A stretch of DNA of 64,000 nt from Streptomyces sp. DH5 (GCF_020873915.1 NZ_JAHWGP010000011.1:1-64000), one strand, 5' to 3'; positions 8,635 to 18,272 are shown, counted from the first letter of the stretch. Translations and numbers: made by a program. Notes: generated by a model not told the origin, from the letters alone.

Positions 8635-10194
8635 TCAGCTCAGGTCGCCGGCGGCTGCCCGCTCCGCCAGGCGTACCAGGGTGCGCACCGCGGAGCCGGT
8701 GCCGCCCTTGGGCGTGTACCCGAACGGGCCGCCCTCATTGAAGGCCGGGCCGGCGATGTCGAGGTGGGCCCAGGTGATGCCCTCGCCGACGAACTCGCGC
8801 AGGAACAGGCCGGCGACCAGACCGCCGCCCATCCGCTCGCCCATGTTGGCGATGTCGGCCGTGGCGGAGTCCATGCCCTTGCGCAGGTGCTCGGGCAGCG
8901 GCATCGGCCAGGCCGGCTCGCCGGACTCCTCGGCGGCCTCGTGCACCGCGGAGCGGAACGCGTCGTCGTTCGCCATGATGCCGAAGGTGCGGTTGCCCAG
9001 TGCCAGCATCATCGCGCCGGTCAGGGTCGCGACGTCCACGATGGCGTCCGGCTTCTCCTGCGAGGCGGCCCACAGGGCGTCGGCGAGGACGAGCCGGCCC
9101 TCGGCGTCGGTGTTGAGCACCTCGACGGTCTTGCCGCTGAACATACGCAGCACGTCGCCGGGGCGGGTGGCCGAGCCGGACGGCATGTTCTCGGCCAGCG
9201 CCAGCCAGCCGGTGATGTTGACCTCCAGGCGGAGCCGGGCGGCGGCGACGACCGCGGCGAACACCGCGGCGGCACCGCTCATGTCGCACTTCATCGTCTC
9301 GTTGTGACCGGCCGGCTTCAGCGAGATGCCGCCCGAGTCGTAGGTGATGCCCTTGCCGACCAGGGCGAGGTGCTTCTTCGCCTTGGAGGAGGTGTACGAC
9401 AGTTTCACCAGGCGCGGGCCGGACGCGGAGCCGGCGCCGACGCCGAGGATGCCGCCGTAGCCGCCCTTGGCGAGGGCCTTCTCGTCGAGCACCTGCACCT
9501 TGATGCCGTGCTCCTTGGCCGCCGCCTGGGCGACGGCCGCGAACGCCTCCGGGTCGAGGTCGTTCGGCGGGGTGTTGATCAGGTCGCGGGCGCGGTTGAG
9601 CTCCTCGGCGACGGCGGTGGCCCGCTCGACGGCGGCCTTGAACGCCTTGTCGCGGGGCTTGCCGCCGAGCAGCACGGCCTCGCCGAGCGGGGCCTTGCCG
9701 TTCTTGCCGTTCTTGCCGTTCTTGCCGTTCTTGGCGGAGCCGCCGTCGCCCTTGTAGGCGTCGAAGGAGTACGCGCCGAGCAGGACGCCCTCGGCGACCG
9801 CACCGGCGTCGGCGGCGTCGGTCAGGGGCAGGACGAAGGCGGCCTTCTTGGTGCCCGCGAGGGCACGGGCGGCCACACCGGCCGCCTTGCGCAGCGCCTC
9901 GGCGTCGTATCCGGAGTCCTTCTCGGGCTGGGCGCCGAGGCCCACTGCCACCACGAGCGGTGCCTTGAAGCCGGACGGGGCGGGGAGCTTCGTCACCTCG
10001 CCCTCGGCACCGGACGCGCCGAGAGTCTCCAGTACGCCGGCGAGCCCGCCGTCGAACGCCTGGTCCACGGCCTCGGCGCCCGGTGCGACGACCGGGCCCG
10101 AGGCCTTTGCGGCAGAGCCCTTGGCGACACCGATCACGATCGCGTCGGCCCGCAGGCCGGGGACCGCGGCGGTGCTGAGAGTGAGAGCAGTCAC
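8635..10194 (-). CDS. pepA: Leucyl aminopeptidase (M17 family)
   Basis: 519 residues. The M17 metal-ligand segments are all visible: LVGKGITYDSGGISLKP (Lys and Asp), GWLALAENMPSG, and the signature NTDAEGRLVLADAL, followed by ATLTGAMMLALG. A cytosolic di-zinc or manganese exopeptidase that recycles peptides. GTG 10194 is the start; a GGAAGCGAG stretch about 10 bases upstream may act as ribosome site. The protein carries an NGK tripeptide repeat insertion between the N-terminal domain and the catalytic domain, which is unusual and strain-variable by nature. Diverges from the GH114 gene. Confidence 0.96.
   Translation of the reverse strand: MTALTLSTAAVPGLRADAIVIGVAKGSAAKASGPVVAPGAEAVDQAFDGGLAGVLETLGASGAEGEVTKLPAPSGFKAPLVVAVGLGAQPEKDSGYDAEALRKAAGVAARALAGTKKAAFVLPLTDAADAGAVAEGVLLGAYSFDAYKGDGGSAKNGKNGKNGKNGKAPLGEAVLLGGKPRDKAFKAAVERATAVAEELNRARDLINTPPNDLDPEAFAAVAQAAAKEHGIKVQVLDEKALAKGGYGGILGVGAGSASGPRLVKLSYTSSKAKKHLALVGKGITYDSGGISLKPAGHNETMKCDMSGAAAVFAAVVAAARLRLEVNITGWLALAENMPSGSATRPGDVLRMFSGKTVEVLNTDAEGRLVLADALWAASQEKPDAIVDVATLTGAMMLALGNRTFGIMANDDAFRSAVHEAAEESGEPAWPMPLPEHLRKGMDSATADIANMGERMGGGLVAGLFLREFVGEGITWAHLDIAGPAFNEGGPFGYTPKGGTGSAVRTLVRLAERAAAGDLS
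9695..9730. repeat. 9-bp tandem repeat, four copies, in pepA
   Basis: TTGCCGTTC (plus strand) is repeated exactly at 9695, 9704, 9713 and 9722. On the coding strand it gives (KNG)n, a hydrophilic interdomain loop. Confidence 0.85.
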
Positions 10195-10490
10195 GGTGGT
10201 GGAATCTCGCTTCCGATGTGAAGTTGCGGTGGCCGAAAGGTGTGGGTCGACCGGGCCCGGCAGCCGACCCTAGTTGCGCTGTTCGGGTGCGGCCTCGTCG
10301 GGGCCTCTCCCGGTACGGCGGACACTCGGGACGAGCCTACGCGCGTCTGTGTGTCCGCTCCTTCATCCGGGTGTTCGCCGTGAGGTGACGCCGGGGTTCG
10401 TGCCCGGCGCCCGTCGCCACAACCGCCGGGCCGCGAGGAGCGTCCTCGGTGGTGTCCAAACCGATCACGCAACCCCCTGGAGACCGCCCG

Positions 10491-11291
10491 GTGAGACGAC
10501 CGTCCTCGCTTGTCCTGCTGCTGGCCCTGCTCGGCCTGCTGGCGGCGGGCTGCTCCGGCGCATCCGCGCCCGACGCCGGGTCCCCGCCCGGCGACCGCTG
10601 GCGGCCCCGCCCCGGCACCGCCTGGCAGTGGCAGCTGAGCGGCCGGCTCGACACCTCCGTCGACGTGCCCGTGTACGACATCGACGGCTTCGACCACTCC
10701 CGCGCGACGGTGGCGCGGCTGCACCGCGACGGCCGCAAGGTCATCTGCTACCTGTCCACGGGCGCCTGGGAGGACTTCCGGCCGGACGCGGACGACTTCC
10801 CCGCCTCGGTGATCGGCCGGGGAAACGGCTGGGAGGGTGAGCGCTGGCTCGACATCCGCCGGACCGACGTCCTGGAACCGCTCATGGCCGAACGGTTCGA
10901 CATGTGCCGCGACAAGGGGTTCGACGCGGTGGAGCCGGACAACATGGACGGCTACCGCAACCGCACCGGCTTCCCGCTCACCGCCGCCGACCAGCTCCGC
11001 TACAACCGGCTGATCGCCCGGCTCGCCCACGAGCGCGGACTGGCCGTCGGCCTGAAGAACGACCTCGGTCAGATCCCCGAGCTGGTCGGCGACTTCGACT
11101 TCGCGGTCAACGAGCAGTGCGCCCAGTACGACGAGTGTGACGCGCTCACGCCGTTCGTCGAGGCGGACAAGGCCGTCTTCCACGTCGAGTACGAGCTGCC
11201 CACCGCCCGCTTCTGCGCCGACTCCCGGCGCCTGCGGCTGAGTTCCCTGCTCAAGAGGTACGAACTGGACGCGTGGCGCCGGCCGTGCTGA
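10491..11291 (+). CDS. GH114-type endo-alpha-1,4-polygalactosaminidase-like lipoprotein
   Basis: 266 residues from GTG 10491, which has TGGAG 8 bases upstream; an earlier in-frame GTG at 10449 is less likely. The N-terminus RRPSSLVLLLALLGLLAAGC is a lipoprotein signal with its lipobox cysteine. The mature part matches the GH114 TIM barrel: YDIDGFDHS near the start, KVICYLSTGAWEDFR, the acidic cluster GFDAVEPDNMDGY and GLAVGLKNDLGQI. Members cleave galactosaminoglycans, but the substrate here is unproven. It is surface-anchored and stands alone; the neighbouring gene converges on its 3-prime end. Confidence 0.85.
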   Translation: MRRPSSLVLLLALLGLLAAGCSGASAPDAGSPPGDRWRPRPGTAWQWQLSGRLDTSVDVPVYDIDGFDHSRATVARLHRDGRKVICYLSTGAWEDFRPDADDFPASVIGRGNGWEGERWLDIRRTDVLEPLMAERFDMCRDKGFDAVEPDNMDGYRNRTGFPLTAADQLRYNRLIARLAHERGLAVGLKNDLGQIPELVGDFDFAVNEQCAQYDECDALTPFVEADKAVFHVEYELPTARFCADSRRLRLSSLLKRYELDAWRRPC

Positions 11292-11661
11292 ACCCGGGAC
11301 CGGTCGCCGAGGTGGCCGCCACCCGGTCGGCGAGGGGCCGCCGGGCGGGGCCGGGCACCGACAGGGCGTTGACCAGCAACAGCGCCACCGCGACCGCCCA
11401 CACCAGCATCGACAGCAGGACCTCCCCCTCGACCGGCAGCACACGGGCCACGGCGTACACGGCCACGTCGGCCGCCGTGGACACCGCCGCCCTGAGCGCC
11501 GCCCGGCCGGACACGCGCGGGGTGATCCACAGCCCGGTCAGACCCTTGCGGACGGTGCGCCCGGCCAGGGCTCGGCAGGCCCACCGGTAGAGGAACGGGG
11601 TGACGTCCAGCAGCCCGAAGGCCTGCTGGACGCACAGCACCGACGTGTCCCACAGGGACAC
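11251..11661 (-). CDS. Possible small membrane protein, unknown function
   Basis: 136 residues with strong G/C third positions. It has one clear hydrophobic helix ([20 protein letters not shown]), preceded by an amphipathic region ([20 protein letters not shown]). The GTG start has no strong ribosome site. Its 3-prime end overlaps the GH114 gene by 41 bases in convergent orientation. I do not recognise a family. The codon pattern supports coding, but it may be an over-call. Confidence 0.5.
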   Translation of the reverse strand: MSLWDTSVLCVQQAFGLLDVTPFLYRWACRALAGRTVRKGLTGLWITPRVSGRAALRAAVSTAADVAVYAVARVLPVEGEVLLSMLVWAVAVALLLVNALSVPGPARRPLADRVAATSATGPGFSTAGATRPVRTS

Positions 11662-11730
11662 ACCGAGGTTCCCGGCGGACCGGGTCCGTCCGTTCCCAGG
11701 GACTCGGGGAGATCGTTTCCACCCGGTGGC

Positions 11731-11790
11731 CGGACCGGACCGGACCGGACCGGACCTGTGCGGTGCGATGCGGTGCGGTGCGGTGCGGAA
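11731..11790. repeat. Two adjoining pentanucleotide tandem arrays upstream of ctaD2
   Basis: CGGAC occurs five times in a row at 11731-11755. In the same 5-base register, CGGTG-type units (CGGTG, CGATG, CGGTG three times, CGGAA) run from 11761 to 11790. The arrays lie about 160-220 bases before the ctaD2 start, in its presumed promoter or leader region. Confidence 0.9.
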
Positions 11791-11947
11791 TCCGCCACCG
11801 CGACCGCTCGTGTGTACGAAGCGGGGTCGACGTCACCCGAATGCCGAGTGGAAAGCACGCCACGGCGTACGTTTTCGGGCGCGGTCGCCGGTCCTGCGGC
11901 CATGCTGCCCTGGGGACTGTCCCCGAAGCCGTAGGAGGACTGGCACA

Positions 11948-13675
11948 GTGGCGGACAAGAGCACAATGGTCTCGCTCGACGACGAGACGTACGAGGACGA
12001 GCTGCCGGTCCGGCGCAGACAGCCGGGCAACGTCGTGATCAAGTGGATGACGACCACCGACCACAAGACGATCGGCACGCTCTACCTCTGCACCTCCTTC
12101 GCGTTCTTCGTGTTGGGCGGCATCCTGGCGCTGGTGATGCGCGCCGAGCTGGCCCGCCCGGGCACGCAGATCGTTTCGAACGAGCAGTACAACCAGGCGT
12201 TCACGATGCACGGCACGATCATGCTGCTGATGTTCGCGACACCGCTGTTCGTCGGCTTCGCGAACTGGATCATGCCGCTGCAGATCGGCGCGCCCGACGT
12301 GGCGTTCCCGCGGCTGAACATGTTCTCCTACTGGCTCTTCCTGCTCGGCTCGCTGATCGCGGTGAGCGGCTTCCTCACCCCGGAGGGGCCGGCGAGCTTC
12401 GGCTGGTTCGCCTACACCCCGCTGTCGGACGCGGTCCGCTCGCCCGGTCTGGGCGGCGACCTGTGGATCATGGGTCTGGCACTGTCCGGCTTCGGCACGA
12501 TCCTCGGCTCGGTCAACTTCATCACCACGATCATCTGCATGCGCGCTCCGGGCATGACGATGTTCCGCATGCCGATCTTCACCTGGAACGTGCTGCTGAC
12601 CGGTGTGCTGGTCCTGCTCGCCTTCCCGGTGCTCGCCGCCGCGCTCCTCGCGCTGGCGGCGGACCGCAAGTTCGGGGCGCACATCTACGACGCGGCCAAC
12701 GGCGGACCACTGCTGTGGCAGCACATGTTCTGGTTCTTCGGCCACCCCGAGGTGTACATCATCGCGCTGCCGTTCTTCGGCATCGTCTCCGAGGTGATCC
12801 CGGTCTTCTCCCGCAAGCCGATCTTCGGCTACATGGGACTGATCGCCGCGACCATCGCGATCGCCGGTCTGTCGATCACGGTGTGGGCGCACCACATGTA
12901 CGCCACGGGCGGCGCGCTGCTGCCGTTCTTCTCCTTCATGACCTTCCTGATCGCCATCCCCACCGGTGTGAAGTTCTTCAACTGGACCGGCACCATGTGG
13001 AAGGGCAGTCTCTCGTTCGAGACACCGATGCTGTGGTCCGTCGGCTTCCTGATCACCTTCCTCTTCGGTGGTCTGACCGGTGTGGTCCTGGCGTCGCCGC
13101 CGCTGGACTTCCACGTCACGGACTCGTACTTCGTCGTCGCGCACTTCCACTACGTGGTGTTCGGCACCGTGGTGTTCGCGATGTTCGCCGGATTCCACTT
13201 CTGGTGGCCGAAGTTCACCGGCAAGCTGCTCGACGAGCGCCTGGGCAAGATCACCTTCTGGACGCTGTTCGTCGGCTTCCACGGCACCTTCCTCGTCCAG
13301 CACTGGCTGGGTGCCGAGGGCATGCCGCGCCGCTACTCGGACTACCTGGCGGCCGACGGCTTCACCGCGCTCAACACGGTCTCCACGATCGCCACCTTCC
13401 TGCTCGGCATGTCGCTGCTGCCGTTCTTCTACAACATCTGGAGGACGGCCAAGTACGGCAAGCCGGTCGGCGTCGACGACCCCTGGGGCTACGGCCGCTC
13501 CCTGGAGTGGGCGACCTCCTGCCCGCCGCCGCGCCACAACTTCACCACGCTGCCCAGGATCCGCAGCGAATCCCCGGCGTTCGACCTGCACCACCCGGAC
13601 ATCGCCGCCATGGACGACCTCGAGAACCACCCCCAGGAGTCCGTCACCATCGCCCCCGGTGACAAGCAGCGGTGA
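11948..13675 (+). CDS. ctaD2: Cytochrome c oxidase subunit I, second (orphan) copy
   Basis: 575 residues from GTG 11948, with AGGAGG ending 9 bases upstream. It has all the heme-copper oxidase subunit I hallmarks: [12 protein letters not shown] (heme a ligand helix), [17 protein letters not shown] (CuB histidine and the cross-linked tyrosine), WAHHMY (CuB histidines) and [17 protein letters not shown] (heme a and a3 ligands). Unlike the copy at 33.2 kb, it has no subunit II, III or IV genes beside it, so it would have to use those partners. Large blocks are identical in DNA to the other copy. Its own 5-prime region contains pentamer repeats. Confidence 0.95.
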   Translation: MADKSTMVSLDDETYEDELPVRRRQPGNVVIKWMTTTDHKTIGTLYLCTSFAFFVLGGILALVMRAELARPGTQIVSNEQYNQAFTMHGTIMLLMFATPLFVGFANWIMPLQIGAPDVAFPRLNMFSYWLFLLGSLIAVSGFLTPEGPASFGWFAYTPLSDAVRSPGLGGDLWIMGLALSGFGTILGSVNFITTIICMRAPGMTMFRMPIFTWNVLLTGVLVLLAFPVLAAALLALAADRKFGAHIYDAANGGPLLWQHMFWFFGHPEVYIIALPFFGIVSEVIPVFSRKPIFGYMGLIAATIAIAGLSITVWAHHMYATGGALLPFFSFMTFLIAIPTGVKFFNWTGTMWKGSLSFETPMLWSVGFLITFLFGGLTGVVLASPPLDFHVTDSYFVVAHFHYVVFGTVVFAMFAGFHFWWPKFTGKLLDERLGKITFWTLFVGFHGTFLVQHWLGAEGMPRRYSDYLAADGFTALNTVSTIATFLLGMSLLPFFYNIWRTAKYGKPVGVDDPWGYGRSLEWATSCPPPRHNFTTLPRIRSESPAFDLHHPDIAAMDDLENHPQESVTIAPGDKQR

Positions 13676-13739
13676 GCGCGCGGCCGGGAACGCCGGGAAG
13701 GCCGGGAAGGCCGGGACCGCCGAGAACACGGAGGAGGGT

Positions 13740-14081
13740 GTGAACCCCCGTCAGGACAGCGCCCACGGTCTCAACCAGATCGAGGGGCACCTCCTGTGGG
13801 CCGCCGAGGTCGAGGAGGCGCGGCGCCGGGCCGACCGGTTCTCGGCGCAGCTCCCGTGGCTGACGACCGCTCAGCGCGAAGAGGTGGAGCGCGTGTACCG
13901 GGCCGACCGGATCGCCGCCTCCCGGGCCATGCTGGTACGGATCCGCGACCGGGCGGCCGAACTGCGCGTCGAGTACGAGAGCCGCTACCGGCAGCTCCGG
14001 GCGCGCTGTGTCGCCCTGACGGCCGCGGCGGTGGCGGGCGGCGCCGGCACGGCGATCACCGCGCTCCTCACCCGGCGGTGA
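13740..14081 (+). CDS. Small helical protein with C-terminal membrane anchor, unknown function
   Basis: About 113 residues from GTG 13740 (VNPRQDSAHG). A long charged helix with LLWAAEVEEARRRADRFSAQ and YRADRIAASRAMLVRIRDRA is followed by a hydrophobic tail (VALTAAAVAGGAGTAITALL). GAGGAGG is only 2 bases from this GTG, so the exact start is doubtful, but no other in-frame start downstream fits better. It lies 64 bases after ctaD2 on the same strand and may be cotranscribed. I do not recognise a family. Confidence 0.65.
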   Translation: MNPRQDSAHGLNQIEGHLLWAAEVEEARRRADRFSAQLPWLTTAQREEVERVYRADRIAASRAMLVRIRDRAAELRVEYESRYRQLRARCVALTAAAVAGGAGTAITALLTRR

Positions 14082-14131
14082 CGCCACGGCGGGCACACCG
14101 GGTGGCTCCCCGCCCGGTGGCCCGGCCGGTC

Positions 14132-14917
14132 TCAGCCCAGTGAGAACACGACGAGCGCGGTCGTCGCCGCCGTCTCGGCGACCCCGCCGAACACATCGCC
14201 GGTGACCCCGCCGAAACGGCGGACACAGTGCCGCAGGAGAAGTTCGGCCGCCGCGACGGCCAGCAGCACCGCGAGCACGGCACGCAGGACGTCCCAGGCC
14301 CCGAGGAACGCGCCCCCGGCCGCCGCGAGCCCGGTGACCACGAGCGCGGCACCCACCGCGCCCGGCGGCGGGACCACTCCCGCGACCGCCGCGCCCAGCC
14401 CTTCGGGCCGGGCGGGCGGTACACCGCCCCGGGCGGCCAGGGTGAGCACAAGCCGTGCCACGACCGCCGACACGACGGCGGCGAAGGCGCCCCGCGCCCC
14501 GTCGTGGCCGTACGCCTGGGCCAACGCGGCCACCTGAGTCAGCAGGACGAGCACCAGCGTCAGGACACCGAACGGGCCGATGTCCGACTGCTTCATGATC
14601 CGCAGGGCGTCCTCGGCGGGCTTGCCGCTGCCGAGCCCGTCCGCGGTGTCGGCGAGCCCGTCGAGGTGCAGCCCCCGGGTCAGGACGGCCGGTACGGCGA
14701 CGCTCGCCACGGCGGCGAGCAGGGCGCCCGCACCGAGGAGGAGCAGCAGGAGTCCCGTCCCGGCGGCCAGGACGCCGGCCACCAGGCCGACCACGGGGGC
14801 GCACAGCATGCCGACGCGTGCGGCCGGCCGGTCCCAGCGGGTCAGCGGGACCGGGAACACGGTGAGAGTGCCGAAGGCGAAGCGGAGGCCGTCGGCGCGG
14901 GAGGCGGGGGCGGGCAC
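14132..14917 (-). CDS. cobS: Adenosylcobinamide-GDP ribazoletransferase (cobalamin synthase)
   Basis: 261 residues, integral membrane, with about six hydrophobic helices. The family core motif LHLDGLADTADGLGSG followed by KPAEDALRIMKQSDIGPFGV is intact, and the N-terminal FAFGTLTVFPVP is typical. It joins adenosylcobinamide-GDP to alpha-ribazole phosphate, the last assembly step of cobalamin. The GTG start at 14917 has only a weak ribosome site. cobT and cobU homologues lie within 5 kb, though not in one operon. It shares a 60-base divergent promoter region with the membrane protein at 14978. Confidence 0.95.
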   Translation of the reverse strand: MPAPASRADGLRFAFGTLTVFPVPLTRWDRPAARVGMLCAPVVGLVAGVLAAGTGLLLLLLGAGALLAAVASVAVPAVLTRGLHLDGLADTADGLGSGKPAEDALRIMKQSDIGPFGVLTLVLVLLTQVAALAQAYGHDGARGAFAAVVSAVVARLVLTLAARGGVPPARPEGLGAAVAGVVPPPGAVGAALVVTGLAAAGGAFLGAWDVLRAVLAVLLAVAAAELLLRHCVRRFGGVTGDVFGGVAETAATTALVVFSLG

Positions 14918-14977
14918 CGGCGCAGATTACCCGGCGGTCATCGGAGCACCCGCGGCACCCCTGGATAAAGTGCGCAT

Positions 14978-15736
14978 ATGGGACTGTGGCTGGAGCGGAA
15001 CATCATCGAGCCGGGCAAGCTCCCGCTGCTCCTCGCGCTGGCCGCCTTCGTCCTCACCTTCCTGGCCACCCGGACCGTCACGCGGCTGATCCGGGCCGGC
15101 AAGGGGCCCTTCGGGAACGTCACGGCGGGATCGGTGCACATCCACCACGTGGTGCCGGGGGTCGTCCTCACCGTGATCGGCGGGTTCGGCGCGGTGGCGA
15201 GCGGGGGGCGGGGCTTCGGCGCGGCGCTCAGCGCGGTGATCTTCGGGATCGGCGCGGGGCTGGTGCTGGACGAGTTCGCGCTGATCCTGCACCTCGCCGA
15301 CGTGTACTGGACCGAGGCGGGGCGCAAGAGCGTGGAGATGGTCGTCCTCACCGCCGCGCTGGTGGGACTGCTGCTGGCGGGGTTCAGCCCGTTCGGTGTC
15401 AACGACCTCTCGGAGGACGAGCTCCAGAACCGCGCGGGTGCTGCCGCGACCATCGGGGTGAACCTTCTCTTCGCGCTGGTCGCGCTGCTCAAGGGGAAGG
15501 CGCGGCTCGCGGTGTTCGGCGCGGTCGTCCCGGTCGTGGCGCTCGTCGGGGCGTTGCGGCTGGCCCGGCCGGGGTCCTTGTGGGCGCGGCGGTTCTACCG
15601 GCGCCGACACCGGGCCCGGGCGAAGGCGATGCTGCGGGCGTACCGGCACGACCGCCGCTGGTCCGGACCGCGCCGGGCCGTCGAGGACTGGCTCGGCGGC
15701 CGGCCGGATCCGCCCCGTCCGCTGGAGCGCGGGTAG
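14978..15736 (+). CDS. Conserved actinobacterial integral membrane protein
   Basis: 252 residues with about five membrane segments (PLLLALAAFVLTFLATRTV near the N-terminus; GVVLTVIGGFGAVASG; MVVLTAALVGLLLAGFSPFG) and a basic C-terminal tail. A conserved-looking VHIHHVVPG motif sits at the start of the second segment and could bind metal, but no function is established. A TAAAGT box ends 6 bases before the ATG, suggesting a leaderless transcript. It sits between cobS and cobT without an obvious link to cobalamin. Confidence 0.85.
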   Translation: MGLWLERNIIEPGKLPLLLALAAFVLTFLATRTVTRLIRAGKGPFGNVTAGSVHIHHVVPGVVLTVIGGFGAVASGGRGFGAALSAVIFGIGAGLVLDEFALILHLADVYWTEAGRKSVEMVVLTAALVGLLLAGFSPFGVNDLSEDELQNRAGAAATIGVNLLFALVALLKGKARLAVFGAVVPVVALVGALRLARPGSLWARRFYRRRHRARAKAMLRAYRHDRRWSGPRRAVEDWLGGRPDPPRPLERG

Positions 15737-15737
15737 C

Positions 15738-15778
15738 GTTCCCCGCCCCGCCCCGCCGCCCCGGAGGGAGCGGGGAAC
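15738..15778 (+). terminator. Hairpin after the membrane protein gene
   Basis: GTTCCCCGC at 15738 pairs with GCGGGGAAC at 15770-15778; the C/G-rich loop can pair further. It is a degenerate relative of the dispersed TTCCCCGC palindrome and lies directly behind the stop codon. Confidence 0.6.
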
Positions 15779-15846
15779 CGGGTGAACGACCGCCCGCCCT
15801 CCCGCGGGTGGTGACGGGCGGCGCCCTCGGACACCGCCCGTCGCGG

Positions 15847-16893
15847 TCACTCGCGTTCCGGCAGCTCCGCCGACAGTGCCGCCGCCGCCTGCACCAGGGG
15901 GAGCGCCAGCAGGGCGCCCGTGCCCTCCCCGACCCGCACGCCGTGCGAAAGCAGCGGTTCCAGTGCCATCCGGTCCAGCGCCTTCGCCTGCCCCGGCTCC
16001 CCGCTCGCGTGCGACGCCAGCCACCAGTCCGGCGCCCGGAACGCCACCCGCTGCGCCACCAGCGCACACGCCGCCGTCACGACACCGTCCAGCACGACCG
16101 GCGTCTTGCGCACCGCCGACTGCAAGAGGAACCCCGTCATCGCGGTCAGGTCGGCCCCGCCCACCGTCGCCAGCAGCCGCAACTGATCGCCCAGTACCGG
16201 CCGGGCCCGCCGCAGCGCGTCACGGATCGCCGCGCACTTGCGCATCCACGCCAGGTCGTCGATCGCCAGCCCGCCGCGCCCGGTCACCACCGACGCGTCC
16301 GTCCCGCACAGCGCGGCCACCAGCACGCCCGCCGCCGTGGTGCCGCCCACGCTCACGTCGCCGAGCACCACCACGTCCGTACCGGAGTCGGCCTCCTCGT
16401 CGGCCACGGCCATCCCCGCGCGGAACGCCGCCTCGGCCTCCTCCTGGGTCAGCGCGTCCTCGACGTCGATCCGCCCGCTGCCCCGCCGCACCCGGTGCCG
16501 TACGACGTCCTCCGGCAGCTCCCCGGGGTCGCAGTCCAGGGACATGTCGACCACCCGCACCGGCACCCCGAGCCGCCGCGCCAGCACGGACACCGGACGG
16601 CCGCCGTCCAGGACCTCCCGCACCAGCTCCACCGCGCTGCCCGCGGCCCGCGCGGACACGTCCAGCCCGGCGACGCCGTGGTCGCCGGCGAACAGCACCA
16701 CGCGCGGACGTTCGACCGGTCGCACCGGCACCGCGGACTGCGCCGCCGCCAGCCACTCACCGAGGTCGTCGAACCGGCCCAGCGATCCGGGCGGCACGAC
16801 CTGGCGCTCCCGGCGTGCCTCCGCGTCACGGCGCACCCCGCCGTCCGGACGCTCGATCAGATCGGTGAAGTCGTCGAGATTAAGCGAGCTCAT
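15847..16893 (-). CDS. cobT: Nicotinate-nucleotide:dimethylbenzimidazole phosphoribosyltransferase
   Basis: 348 residues from ATG 16893. Family motifs: RPRVVLFAGDHGVAGLDVSA, GDVSVGGTTAAGVLVAALCG, GGADLTAMTGFLLQ, and the catalytic-glutamate segment RVGEGTGALLALPLV at the C-terminus. It makes alpha-ribazole phosphate for the cobalamin lower ligand, the substrate of CobS. The only ribosome-site-like bases are GGCGA next to the start. No cobalamin riboswitch is evident in the divergent 230-base region shared with the methyltransferase gene. Confidence 0.95.
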   Translation of the reverse strand: MSSLNLDDFTDLIERPDGGVRRDAEARRERQVVPPGSLGRFDDLGEWLAAAQSAVPVRPVERPRVVLFAGDHGVAGLDVSARAAGSAVELVREVLDGGRPVSVLARRLGVPVRVVDMSLDCDPGELPEDVVRHRVRRGSGRIDVEDALTQEEAEAAFRAGMAVADEEADSGTDVVVLGDVSVGGTTAAGVLVAALCGTDASVVTGRGGLAIDDLAWMRKCAAIRDALRRARPVLGDQLRLLATVGGADLTAMTGFLLQSAVRKTPVVLDGVVTAACALVAQRVAFRAPDWWLASHASGEPGQAKALDRMALEPLLSHGVRVGEGTGALLALPLVQAAAALSAELPERE

Positions 16894-17121
16894 TCGCCGA
16901 ACAGTACCGGCCCTGATCGAACACCACGCCGCGCCGTCCGGCCCCACGCGCGTGGCCGCTCCGGCACCACGCCGCCCCGGCGCCGTTCCACCCCGGACGG
17001 CCTCCCCGTCCGTAACGTTTTGCCATGGATTGCCGGACAAGGGCCTCTCCGCCCTGTCCGTCCCGCCCGTCCTGTCCGTCCCCCACCTCCGCACCGTACG
17101 CCCGCACGCAGGGAGCCGCCC

Positions 17122-18171
17122 ATGTCCGCGCCCATCCCAGACGCCGCGATCCCCGCTCCGCAAGGCTCCGCGCGGGTGCACGAGCCGCGCCGCGGGGACT
17201 GCCCCTGGTGCGGCTCCGCGCGGCTGCGCAACCGGCTGAGAACCGGCGACCTGCGCCGGCACCGGCCCGGTCTGTTCACCGTCGACGTGTGCCGGGACTG
17301 CGGCCACACCTTCCAGAACCCCCGCCTCACCGCCGAGGGCCTCGCCTTCCACCGGCGGGCCGTGCGCGGCGCCCCCCGCGACCCCGCCACCGAACGCGTC
17401 CTCGCCCTGCACGCCGCACGGAACCGCCGCCGTGCCGCCGCCCGCGCGATGCTCCCCTTCGGCGAACCGGAGAGCTGGCTCGACGTCGGCACCGGCCTCG
17501 CGCGCTTCCCGCAGAGCGCGCGGGAGTACTTCCCGTACACCGCCTTCGACGGCACCGACCTCACCGCGCGCGTGGAGCAGGCCCGGACGCTGGGCCGCGT
17601 CGAGGAGGCCCACATCGGGTCGCTGACCGACCCCGTGGTCAGGGCCCGGCTGGCCGGCCGGTACGACGTCGTCAGCATGCTGCACCACCTGGAGCGGACC
17701 ACCGATCCGCGCGCGGAGCTGGACGCGGCACTCGACGCGCTGCGCCCCGGTGGTCATCTCCTCATCGAGACCCTCGACCCGCGCTGCGCGTTCGCCGCCC
17801 TGTTCGGCCGCTGGTGGCTGCCCTACGACCAGCCCCGCCGGCCGCACCTGATGCCCCGGCGCAACCTGTGCGCGGCGCTGGAGGAGCGCGGCTGCACCCT
17901 CGTCACCGGCGGGCACCGCGCCGCGCACGTCCCGCACGACCTGGCGGGGCTGGCCGCCCTCGCCCTCTCCCACGCGCTGCCCGCCCCGGACACCCCTTGG
18001 CGCGCCGTCCCGCCGACCCCGTTCGAGCGACGGCTGCGCGCCGTGCTGCTCCGCGCGGGCACCCCCCTGGTGGCCGCCGCCGCGGCGGCCGACCTGTCCC
18101 TCGCCCCCCTGCTGCGCCACACCCCGTTCGCCAACGCCTACCGCGTCATCGCCCGGAAACCGAATTCCTGA
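17122..18171 (+). CDS. Class I SAM-dependent methyltransferase with N-terminal zinc ribbon
   Basis: 349 residues from ATG 17122, with AGGGAG upstream. Two CxxC pairs (CPWCGS and CRDCGH, about residues 32-66) form a rubredoxin-like knuckle. Then come the SAM-binding motif WLDVGTGLARFPQ, acidic motif FDGTDL, and MLHHLERTTDPRAEL, as in UbiE/Methyltransf_23 proteins that act on lipids or sugars. The target is unknown. Although between cobT and cobU, it does not resemble corrin methyltransferases, so the location may be incidental. Confidence 0.85.
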   Translation: MSAPIPDAAIPAPQGSARVHEPRRGDCPWCGSARLRNRLRTGDLRRHRPGLFTVDVCRDCGHTFQNPRLTAEGLAFHRRAVRGAPRDPATERVLALHAARNRRRAAARAMLPFGEPESWLDVGTGLARFPQSAREYFPYTAFDGTDLTARVEQARTLGRVEEAHIGSLTDPVVRARLAGRYDVVSMLHHLERTTDPRAELDAALDALRPGGHLLIETLDPRCAFAALFGRWWLPYDQPRRPHLMPRRNLCAALEERGCTLVTGGHRAAHVPHDLAGLAALALSHALPAPDTPWRAVPPTPFERRLRAVLLRAGTPLVAAAAAADLSLAPLLRHTPFANAYRVIARKPNS

Positions 18172-18272
18172 GCCCGGAGCGAACCCTTGAGCCTGGGGCG
18201 TGACCCGGGCCGCGACCAGGCCGGGGGCCGCGTCCAGGCCGGGGCCCGAGCCCGGGGATCAGGGGAGACGGG

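Noticed and set aside
14918-17121. Cobalamin riboswitch upstream of cobS or cobT
   Set aside because: No B12-box-like sequence is visible, and the upstream spaces (60 and 230 bases, shared with divergent genes) show no suitable structure.
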